Source: Candidatus Heimdallarchaeota archaeon (GTDB lineage: Archaea > Asgardarchaeota > Heimdallarchaeia > Heimdallarchaeales > Kariarchaeaceae). Taken from it: a stretch of DNA of 6,352 nucleotides. The stretch is taken from positions 1 through 6,352 of the forward strand of contig DAOUUM010000178.1 of assembly GCA_030668165.1 (NCBI GenBank), written 5' to 3'. This document shows, piece after piece, positions 1 to 5,179 of this stretch. Positions within the stretch are counted from its first letter, which is position 1, and each line of letters begins with the position of its first letter. The notes below the pieces were generated by a model. It did no database searches, was not told where the DNA came from, and saw only the letters and a program-made list of their open reading frames with translations. The translations under genes were made by a program, and so were the position numbers.

Positions 1-114
1 AAACATCTATACATTGCTAATCCACTTATTTATCACTTTCACTTCTCCATCTTTATATATTCTTAATTATTTACTATGTACATCGATATCTTGATATGAT
101 AACCAGGGTATGTG

Positions 115-132
115 AAAAACACAGAGGAAAAA
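115..132 (-). terminator. T-rich terminator after the subtilase gene
   Basis: Read on the minus strand, two runs of five T (132-128 and 119-115) lie 14 to 31 nt beyond the protease stop codon. Archaeal RNA polymerase terminates at such oligo-T tracts without needing a hairpin. No strong stem is visible beside them. The rest of 1-145 shows no gene I can support on either strand. Confidence 0.4.
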
Positions 133-145
133 TACTATAATGATC

Positions 146-2071
146 CTAAGCCAATATCCGCTCTAGGTAGTTAACAATAAATCCATCAAAATGATTGTAG
201 TAAAGTGTAACCAAATTCTCATTTGTGATGGTGTATGTTGATCCAAATAAAAGTAAGCTTCCATTTGGATGAAGATCTGCACCTATGGATTGATAGATTG
301 ATATTGTTTGTTGGAATTGACCAACTATTTCTTTGCGGTACCATCCAAATTCTTGAGTTTTATTTTCAGATGAAACAATCTCCCCACCGTAAAAATTGAT
401 ATTAGAGACTCCATTCATCAAATCGATTTTTGTGATGTTGTAAATTGTCACCTCATCTGAATTGGATGATATTTCCTCCGAAGTGTAGTTCAATCCGTAT
501 GGATTGATAAATGAGTTTATTCCCTTGATATTTGTTCGTACTGGAATATCGGCCATTCCAATCAAATTACCCCCACTGGAGATATAATTATTATACCTAG
601 CTAGCTTCTCATCAGTAAAATCACTAGCAAATTCTCTCCCTGACACATCCAAAATACCATATAGATTTGGAACAACTATGGCATTGTAATCATCTAATTC
701 CGGATCAGATGGATAGATTGCATGTTCAACAATAAATCCTTTGCCACGAATAATGCTTTCTAATTGGCTGAATTCACCGTATGGATGACCATAACCATTG
801 ATCCCAGTTCTGTGATCAAATAGAACCTTTCCTTTTTTACCATTTAAAAGATTAAAACTGTACTCCATATTATTCCCGTAGGGATTGTTGATTCCCAAAT
901 TATATAATCCGGAGGCAGTTTCAGTCGAATTAAATATAAGACTCAGAGTACCACCCCATGGTTTTAATTCAATAGTATAGTCAATTAACAAATCAGTGCC
1001 ATTACCAGTGAATTCGAGATTAATATCAGTTAGATCATAGGAATATGTCTTCCATGAGAGTTCCCAGCTTTCCCCAACTAATCTGTTGTGTATATCAAGT
1101 TCATCTGGTCCATTTATTATAAAACTTGGGTCTATTAATTCCGTTATATCATAATCATCAAGTGGTACTGACCACCCTAGGTATTCATCGAAAAGGTTTG
1201 TATCACCATTCCAAAAGGATGTGGTCTTTGAGAATATGGCCATTATCTCACCAGGACCTAGTTCCAAATTATTTTGACTAAGTTGATACATTAAATTAAC
1301 AATTTTTGCAGTAACTATGGGAGTCGCAATGCTAGTCCCTCTTAAAGAGCCATAAAAACCATCGGCAGAAAATTCAGAGACATAGTTACCAAAGTATGAT
1401 CTGCCAGATATGGTGAAATCAGCAGGATCATCTATATTATCCTGATAAGCTCCAATGCCAACAACCCAGGGAAGCATGGCAGGCCAATCACCGTTTCCCT
1501 GTGAGATATATTCTGTGGATCCTTTATTACCTGATGCTGCCACAAAAATGACTGTCTCACTATATAATTCAAAACTACGCATCATTTCCTCGGTGATAAT
1601 CGATTCTGAGCCCAGAGAAAGGTTGATAATTTCTACATCCTGATCAATTAACCAATCCACCGCGGCGAATAGTCCATCAAAGGTGAGTGTACCATCGCTG
1701 TGTGCAATTTTTGCGGAAATTATGCTTATTGCGGATTTCTCCTTAATCTCATCATCTATATTATCAATTAGCAACTGACAGGTGTATTGCCCATGATTCA
1801 GGGAATCATATACCTGCATATCATCTGTATTGTATCCATAACTTGTATTGGTAAAAGATACATATTGAGATACATACTGGCTCTGATCTAAGGAACATCC
1901 ACTATCAACAATACCGACTCTAATCTGATCGGTTGAGGAATTAAATAGGAAAGGGAAAAACTGTAGTATCAGTGAGAAAATTAAGGCCAGGGCAAGTATT
2001 GCCAGCAGTGAATAATACAATGAGTTTCTTTTGCCCTCAATATTCATGTTCTCTGAGATAGACACAGCCAT
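146..2071 (-). CDS. Membrane-anchored subtilisin-family (S8) serine protease, site-1-protease-like
   Basis: A 641-residue serine endopeptidase. Residues 18-42 form one hydrophobic segment after a short charged tail (K14, R15), suggesting a signal anchor with the catalytic part outside. The triad is visible: Asp56 in GIVDSG, His93 in NHGQYT and Ser247 in GTSIATP, with Asn181 in AASGN as the oxyanion residue. The His motif is unusual (HGQ, not HGT). Catalysis begins about 50 residues in, so there is no room for an I9 inhibitor propeptide. Residues 330-410 look beta-rich. Residues 414-510 (GKVLFDH, then DYNAIVVPN and SSGGNLIGM) resemble a Rossmann/glutamine-amidotransferase-like fold, and GSLLLFGS follows at 604-611. 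As recalled, this order matches human MBTPS1 (PW.G.L, VLWDQ, a GLSLVIF-like strand, RIVLYGDS). There is no C-terminal membrane helix. Met9 (2047) is a credible alternative start. The protease call is firm; its substrate is unknown. Confidence 0.93.
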   Translation of the reverse strand: MAVSISENMNIEGKRNSLYYSLLAILALALIFSLILQFFPFLFNSSTDQIRVGIVDSGCSLDQSQYVSQYVSFTNTSYGYNTDDMQVYDSLNHGQYTCQLLIDNIDDEIKEKSAISIISAKIAHSDGTLTFDGLFAAVDWLIDQDVEIINLSLGSESIITEEMMRSFELYSETVIFVAASGNKGSTEYISQGNGDWPAMLPWVVGIGAYQDNIDDPADFTISGRSYFGNYVSEFSADGFYGSLRGTSIATPIVTAKIVNLMYQLSQNNLELGPGEIMAIFSKTTSFWNGDTNLFDEYLGWSVPLDDYDITELIDPSFIINGPDELDIHNRLVGESWELSWKTYSYDLTDINLEFTGNGTDLLIDYTIELKPWGGTLSLIFNSTETASGLYNLGINNPYGNNMEYSFNLLNGKKGKVLFDHRTGINGYGHPYGEFSQLESIIRGKGFIVEHAIYPSDPELDDYNAIVVPNLYGILDVSGREFASDFTDEKLARYNNYISSGGNLIGMADIPVRTNIKGINSFINPYGLNYTSEEISSNSDEVTIYNITKIDLMNGVSNINFYGGEIVSSENKTQEFGWYRKEIVGQFQQTISIYQSIGADLHPNGSLLLFGSTYTITNENLVTLYYNHFDGFIVNYLERILA

Positions 2072-2075
2072 TAAG

Positions 2076-2084
2076 ATATTTAAA
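2076..2084 (-). promoter_or_regulatory. TATA box of the subtilase gene; favours the Met9 start
   Basis: On the minus strand TTTAAATAT reads from 2084 to 2076, and its first eight bases match the archaeal box A consensus TTTAWATA exactly. Transcription would then start near 2052-2057, downstream of the Met1 codon (2071) and just before the Met9 codon (2047). If this box is used, the protein is 633 residues with a near-leaderless mRNA. A weaker box, GTTAAAAG (2097-2090), would serve Met1 instead. No well-spaced Shine-Dalgarno site precedes either start. Confidence 0.5.
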
Positions 2085-2092
2085 TGCCTCTT

Positions 2093-2181
2093 TTAACGAT
2101 CTTCCCGTAATTAATTTCATCTTGCAATAATCAACAATTCAAACATTTTATTACTTCAATTTTATGATTCTATATCGTTAA
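2093..2181. promoter_or_regulatory. Divergent promoter region with mirrored ATCGTTAA motifs
   Basis: The octamer TTAACGAT (2093-2100) is the exact reverse complement of ATCGTTAA (2174-2181). Each copy points toward the gene it precedes: ATCGTTAAAA toward the subtilase and ATCGTTAATA toward pgk. This could be a shared regulator site or an upstream extension of the two core promoters. The sequence between them is plain AT-rich DNA with no reading frame of note. Confidence 0.3.
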
Positions 2182-2195
2182 TAATAATAAATTAG
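2178..2195 (+). promoter_or_regulatory. AT-rich TATA region of pgk
   Basis: The stretch TTAATAATAATAAATTAG is centred about 25 nt before the pgk ATG, the spacing expected for a leaderless archaeal transcript. The bases just before the ATG (AACAGACCTT) contain no Shine-Dalgarno match, which supports leaderless or short-leader translation. The exact box within the repeated TAA units cannot be fixed by eye. Confidence 0.45.
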
Positions 2196-2210
2196 TACAA
2201 AACAGACCTT

Positions 2211-3410
2211 ATGCTAAATTCAATAGAAAATGCCGATTTAGACTCTAAGGTAGTTCTGTGCCGTTTTGACTTCAATGTCCCAATTGTCGATGGTGAGATT
2301 ATGGATGATACAAGAATAAGACTTGCATTACCAACAATCAAATATTTATTGAATCAAAATGCAAAGTTAATTATTACCTCTCATCTCGGACGACCCAAAG
2401 GAGTAATTGTACCATCATTATCTTTGAGACCAGTTGCTTTACATTTGGAAAAGGTATTGAGTCAACCTGTAAATTTTGTCAATAAAACAGTTGGACCAGA
2501 GGTTAGAAAAGCAGTTGGTGGATTAAGATTGGGATTAGAAAATATTGTGGTTCTCGAGAATACCAGATTTGACAAACGAGAAAAATCTAATGATCCTGAT
2601 TTTGCCAAGGAGTTGGCAGAATTGGCAGATCTCTTTGTATCAGATGCTTTTGGCACTGTTCACAGAGCACATGCAAGTACTGTAGGGGTGGCTAATTACC
2701 TACCAAGTTTCGCTGGTTTTTTAGTGAATGAAGAATTTAGCAAAATAACTGAGGCTATGAAAAATCCTGTGAAGCCATCAGTAGCCATTATTGGAGGAGC
2801 CAAGGTATCCACCAAATTAGATATTATTAATAATCTTATTGACATTGCAGACACGATCATAATTGGTGGTGGAATGGTATTTACCTTTTTATTAGCCCAG
2901 GGTAAAGAAGCTGGTAAATCTCTGGTTGAACTTGCGATGATAGATATAGCTGATGAGCTGATACAAAAAGCCAAGATAGAAGGTGTAGATTTGATCATAC
3001 CTGAAGACATTAGAATTGGTAAGGATCTTCGCACTCCTATACTAGATGACCGAGCAGCTAAAATTGTCAGTAGTGATAATATTCCCCTTGATGCAATGGG
3101 ACTCGATATTGGGCCAGAAACCGAAAATAAAATTAGTGCAATAATAGGTGGTGCAAACACTATTTTCTGGAATGGTCCATTGGGTGTATTCGAGAATGAA
3201 TTGTATAGGAACGGAACTGAAAAAATTGCGAGAGCAATACTCAACCGAAATGTGACCACTATCATCGGTGGTGGGGACAGCGTCTATGCACTCAATATGT
3301 TAGATGAACCAATACCTGAAAATATTCATGTATCAACAGGTGGTGGGGCATCTATGGAACTCTTATCGGGTAGTAAATTACCTGGAATTGAATGTTTGAA
3401 ATCTAAATAA
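2211..3410 (+). CDS. pgk: Phosphoglycerate kinase, bacterial type
   Basis: Cytosolic enzyme interconverting 1,3-bisphosphoglycerate plus ADP and 3-phosphoglycerate plus ATP. At 399 residues it has normal length for the bacterial/eukaryotic branch. Substrate-side residues are present: Arg18, Asp20 and Asn22 in RFDFNVP, Arg35 in DDTRI, SHLGRPKG at 57-64, Arg119 in ENTRF and DAFGTVHRAHAST at 145-157. Nucleotide-side motifs follow: GGAKVS with Lys198, GGGMVFTFL, WNGPLGVFE at 320-328, GGGDS at 353-357 and STGGGAS at 375-381. The HRAHAST, GGGMVFTF and STGGGASMELL forms are those of bacterial enzymes; archaeal PGKs normally differ there. The family's usual RVDFNVP reads RFDFNVP here, a mild change. 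The gene stands alone on its strand, divergent from the protease and 7 bp from the convergent GTPase stop. Function is secure; the bacterial origin is inferred from motifs. Confidence 0.98.
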   Translation: MLNSIENADLDSKVVLCRFDFNVPIVDGEIMDDTRIRLALPTIKYLLNQNAKLIITSHLGRPKGVIVPSLSLRPVALHLEKVLSQPVNFVNKTVGPEVRKAVGGLRLGLENIVVLENTRFDKREKSNDPDFAKELAELADLFVSDAFGTVHRAHASTVGVANYLPSFAGFLVNEEFSKITEAMKNPVKPSVAIIGGAKVSTKLDIINNLIDIADTIIIGGGMVFTFLLAQGKEAGKSLVELAMIDIADELIQKAKIEGVDLIIPEDIRIGKDLRTPILDDRAAKIVSSDNIPLDAMGLDIGPETENKISAIIGGANTIFWNGPLGVFENELYRNGTEKIARAILNRNVTTIIGGGDSVYALNMLDEPIPENIHVSTGGGASMELLSGSKLPGIECLKSK

Positions 3411-3417
3411 AATTTCT

Positions 3418-4131
3418 TCAACTCTCACCTGAATTAAAAGTACCAGAACCATGAATAATTGCTGAATTTAACCAGTCATCATCCTCTGTGATAAGATCTA
3501 GAAAACTAGTTGTTACTTTTTCGAATAATAAATTAATATTCTCACCAGATAGAGCACTTGTAGTGATGGCATAAACATGTTTGGAAATTTTGGGATATTT
3601 TATTTTAACCTCTTTGATGTAATTTTCCACATCCTGATCACTAACAACAATATTTTTCTTGAGATCACTTTTATTACCCACGATAAGGAGGGGCATCTCC
3701 TGATCAGGATTGGTGGTTATAACCTCATCTAACCATTCATTCATGGAATCAAATGTATTTTTAGATGTACGATCATATACGATTATTATTATGGTGGCAC
3801 CATGCATAAAGCGTTTTCTGATACTTTCAAATCCCTGCTGACCGGCTAGATCCCATATCTGGAGAGTGAGATGTGCCTGACGTTTTACTTCACCTTTATC
3901 ATCAAGTATGTTTAGCTCCAAGCTTTTTTCAGAGAAATCTGCTCCGAGAGTCATCTGATGAGACGTTGAAAAACTATACCCCATATAACTTCTACGAATT
4001 GATGTCTTACCTACACTGCTCTCTCCTAGTAATACTGTTTTTGCATAGAAAGTTTGAGAGTATAAATCAGGTTCTTCAATACCCATACGGGTATTTACTG
4101 ATTCTATAGTTATAAGGATTTGTGAAAGCAT
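3418..4131 (-). CDS. Rab/Ras-like small GTPase
   Basis: A small GTP-binding switch protein, 237 residues from the first ATG. All G motifs are visible: P-loop GESSVGKTS (36-44), switch I Thr61 in MTLGADF, WDLAGQ (93-98) with Gln98 matching Ras Gln61, NKSD (153-156) and TSAL (191-194). The P-loop and the TLGADF/LQIWD strands resemble Rab proteins (Rab5 has GESAVGKS), while DLAGQ in place of DTAGQ is common in Asgard GTPases. The beta2-beta3 hairpin (about 70-92) is roughly eight residues longer than in Rabs. The protein has no cysteine at all, so it cannot be prenylated at a C-terminal Cys; the acidic tail ends NSGES. It lies 6 bp after the zinc-protein gene, probably co-transcribed. Met16 (4086) may be the true start because a TATA-like box lies about 26 nt upstream of it. 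The partner and process are unknown. Confidence 0.95.
   Translation of the reverse strand: MLSQILITIESVNTRMGIEEPDLYSQTFYAKTVLLGESSVGKTSIRRSYMGYSFSTSHQMTLGADFSEKSLELNILDDKGEVKRQAHLTLQIWDLAGQQGFESIRKRFMHGATIIIIVYDRTSKNTFDSMNEWLDEVITTNPDQEMPLLIVGNKSDLKKNIVVSDQDVENYIKEVKIKYPKISKHVYAITTSALSGENINLLFEKVTTSFLDLITEDDDWLNSAIIHGSGTFNSGES
4108..4117 (-). promoter_or_regulatory. Possible internal promoter for the GTPase (Met16 start)
   Basis: On the minus strand CCTTATAACT reads from 4117 to 4108. Its TTATAA core is centred about 26 nt before the Met16 codon at 4086, matching leaderless spacing. The first ATG (4131) has no Shine-Dalgarno site, only AT-rich sequence, so independent transcription from this box with a 222-residue product is reasonable. 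The same octamer TTATAACT occurs before the zinc-protein gene at 4751-4744. Confidence 0.35.
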
Positions 4132-4137
4132 TTATTA

Positions 4138-4731
4138 TCATATTAGATTATCTTTGAATTTAGCTACAAAACCATAACATATCATACAGAATGTTTCCTT
4201 ATATGTTCTATCCCCATCATTGTCAACAAAGTCAATTGAATACGGGATTTCACATATACAATCTGTTGGAATTATCAGCTCTTGACAATTGTGGCATTGC
4301 AAAGAATATATCTTATTGTGTCTCATCAGGTAAAGAAGGTATACATGATTACATTGCTGTATCTCATTTTGGATCCTTGTGAATAATGAACGATAATGGG
4401 ATCTATTTGTTATTTTTGAATGGATCACCTCTCTATCCATAATATCACTCACGTAGGAATTGAAATATTCTACCCATTCCCGGGTTAACCAGAGATCATC
4501 ATTTTTGAAATCAATGGAAAATTTTGAACATTTTTGACATACATCTGATATTAGTATTGGTTCCTCTATCTCCTGTTGACTTTCAGCCTTGATTCCACAA
4601 ATTGATTGTTTCAATCCAGATTTCCGGGGAATAATAATATGAATCAAAGAAGAATTTGTATGGATAAAACTCACCTGTCTTGTGGAAATAGGTAAATTAT
4701 ATTTTTTGTCATAAATCCGTCTATAGCCCAT
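4138..4731 (-). CDS. Hypothetical cysteine-rich putative zinc-binding protein
   Basis: I do not recognise a family for this 197-residue protein. It has ten cysteines arranged in two likely metal sites. The N-terminal one could be His31, Cys45 and CQKC (65-68), a His...Cys-Gly...CxxC layout seen in small zinc-finger proteins. The C-terminal one is a four-cysteine zinc ribbon, CHNC (146-149) with CMIC (182-185); an additional Cys158 and Cys160 lie between. The middle (about 80-145) is predicted helical by eye, with aromatic and charged residues (WLTREWVEYF). No signal peptide or membrane helix is seen, so it is probably cytoplasmic. The start is supported by a GAGGT Shine-Dalgarno match. The stop lies 6 bp before the Rab-like GTPase, so the two are likely translated from one transcript. 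A role as GTPase partner or as a nucleic-acid-binding protein is possible but unproven. Confidence 0.8.
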   Translation of the reverse strand: MGYRRIYDKKYNLPISTRQVSFIHTNSSLIHIIIPRKSGLKQSICGIKAESQQEIEEPILISDVCQKCSKFSIDFKNDDLWLTREWVEYFNSYVSDIMDREVIHSKITNRSHYRSLFTRIQNEIQQCNHVYLLYLMRHNKIYSLQCHNCQELIIPTDCICEIPYSIDFVDNDGDRTYKETFCMICYGFVAKFKDNLI

Positions 4732-4738
4732 ATTTTAT

Positions 4739-4743
4739 ACCTC
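4739..4743 (-). promoter_or_regulatory. Shine-Dalgarno site of the zinc-protein gene
   Basis: GAGGT reads from 4743 to 4739 on the minus strand, seven bases before the ATG at 4731. It is the only well-spaced Shine-Dalgarno site I find before a gene start in this window, so this gene probably has a real 5' leader, unlike its neighbours. Confidence 0.55.
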
Positions 4744-4748
4744 AGTTA

Positions 4749-4768
4749 TAATTCGTTTTGCCGAATTA
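4749..4768. repeat. Inverted repeat upstream of the zinc-protein gene (operator candidate)
   Basis: Perfect 7-bp arms TAATTCG (4749-4755) and CGAATTA (4762-4768) flank the six bases TTTTGC. The repeat sits between the Shine-Dalgarno site and the likely TATA region, near where transcription should begin, a typical place for a repressor operator. An arm of this length can occur by chance in AT-rich DNA. Confidence 0.35.
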
Positions 4769-4773
4769 ATCTA

Positions 4774-4790
4774 CTTTTATTAATTATATT
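4774..4790 (-). promoter_or_regulatory. Putative TATA region for the zinc protein-GTPase operon
   Basis: On the minus strand AATATAATTAATAAAAG reads from 4790 to 4774. A start about 25 nt downstream would fall near 4760 and leave a leader of roughly 28 nt containing the GAGGT site. The region is AT-rich throughout, so the exact box is uncertain. Confidence 0.35.
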
Positions 4791-4850
4791 TTTGTTACAT
4801 ATATATCTCTTTGGATCAAAAAAAAAATGAGTTGCGTCCTTTCATCATCC

Positions 4851-4868
4851 TTAATGTATATACATTAA
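4851..4868. repeat. Perfect 18-bp palindrome
   Basis: TTAATGTATATACATTAA equals its own reverse complement over all 18 bases, and the flanking bases (C and T) end the symmetry. It could bind a homodimeric regulator. On the minus strand it lies 24 nt before the T10 tract at 4827-4818. The function is unknown. Confidence 0.6.
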
Positions 4869-4869
4869 T

Positions 4870-4988
4870 TCAAACGCTGATATTTACTAATTTCAGACGT
4901 TCTGGCGAGATGATGTCACCACTACCCAATCGACTTCCTAAAAAATCTTTTGGGCTACTTTTTTATATTTCGCATGTTCAGAACCCAT
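4870..4988 (-). pseudogene. Possible short gene remnant, two frames
   Basis: On the minus strand an ATG at 4988 opens MGSEHAKYKKVAQKIF and stops at 4940-4938 just after a T6 run. In the -1 frame across that run, reading continues as KDFLGSRLGSGDIISPERLK and on to a TGA at 4872-4870. The joined peptide of about 40 residues looks protein-like and coincides with the GC-richer patch, suggesting a decayed or frameshifted gene. I recognise no family. It could equally be a structured RNA or chance, so confidence is low. Confidence 0.15.
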
Positions 4989-5008
4989 AGTGTGTGTTGA
5001 ATACCTAA

Positions 5009-5030
5009 AATTATTTAGCGATAAATAATT
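5009..5030. repeat. Perfect 9-bp hairpin with a GCGA loop
   Basis: Arms AATTATTTA (5009-5017) and TAAATAATT (5022-5030) pair perfectly around GCGA (5018-5021). On the plus strand the loop fits the GNRA tetraloop class, which stabilises RNA hairpins; on the minus strand it reads TCGC and does not. It may be an RNA element or a DNA operator. The stem is entirely A-T. Confidence 0.5.
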
Positions 5031-5067
5031 CAGTCTGGGACATTATCTGAACAATATTGATTATTGA

Positions 5068-5090
5068 ATTCAGTATAAAAACTACTGAAT
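5068..5090. repeat. Inverted repeat flanking a TATA-like box
   Basis: Perfect 8-bp arms ATTCAGTA (5068-5075) and TACTGAAT (5083-5090) enclose TAAAAAC, so that TATAAAAAC (5074-5082) sits inside the repeat. A dimeric regulator bound here would cover a plus-strand promoter about 100 nt before the M20 gene. A direct copy of AATTCAGT lies 40 bp upstream at 5027-5034. Confidence 0.4.
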
Positions 5091-5150
5091 CTACAGATTA
5101 GCAGTATGTACAATTTAACTCATGAAATTAAATCTAGCAAAACTACAAAG

Positions 5151-5158
5151 TTTAAAAT
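5151..5158 (+). promoter_or_regulatory. TATA box of the M20 peptidase gene
   Basis: TTTAAAAT is centred about 26 nt before the ATG at 5180, and the preceding ACAAAG is close to the archaeal TFB recognition element (RNWAAW). The spacing indicates a leaderless transcript, consistent with the absence of a Shine-Dalgarno site. Confidence 0.55.
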
Positions 5159-5179
5159 CTCACCTAATATCGAAATATC

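Larger units (their letters stand above)
4732..5179. other. 448-bp gene-poor intergenic region between divergent genes
   Basis: No convincing protein gene or tRNA is visible here. The region holds the promoter of the leftward zinc protein-GTPase pair, the promoter of the rightward M20 peptidase, a run of ten A at 4818-4827 (a T10 terminator signal on the minus strand), and four perfect inverted repeats (4749-4768, 4851-4868, 5009-5030, 5068-5090). Positions 4894-4938 are about half G+C, clearly above the flanking sequence. The heptamer ATTCAGT occurs at 5028-5034 and 5068-5074, and in reverse orientation at 5084-5090. Confidence 0.7.

Noticed and set aside
2696..3265. Long open frame (189 codons) antisense to pgk
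   Set aside because: It lies wholly inside a highly conserved pgk gene, has no domain signature, and its hydrophobic, serine/isoleucine-rich composition is what the complement of the pgk frame gives.
3873..4109. 78-codon plus-strand frame opposite the GTPase
   Set aside because: It is the complement of the GTPase switch region, with no promoter or recognisable motif.
4838..4850. C-box-like ATGATGA on the minus strand, possible C/D box small RNA
   Set aside because: No D box (CTGA) follows at a suitable distance before the T10 tract.
4955..4975. A AAA AAG slippery heptamer in a minus-strand mini-frame starting at 4975
   Set aside because: It is in the right phase for -1 slippage, but the -1 frame stops after six codons and no downstream stimulatory structure is visible.
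4910..4990. 26-codon plus-strand frame starting ATGATG
   Set aside because: It is very short, with no Shine-Dalgarno or placed TATA box and no recognisable product.
4732..5179. CRISPR array, tRNA or insertion sequence in the long intergenic region
   Set aside because: There are no regularly spaced direct repeats, no T-arm or cloverleaf pattern, and no transposase or terminal repeats.
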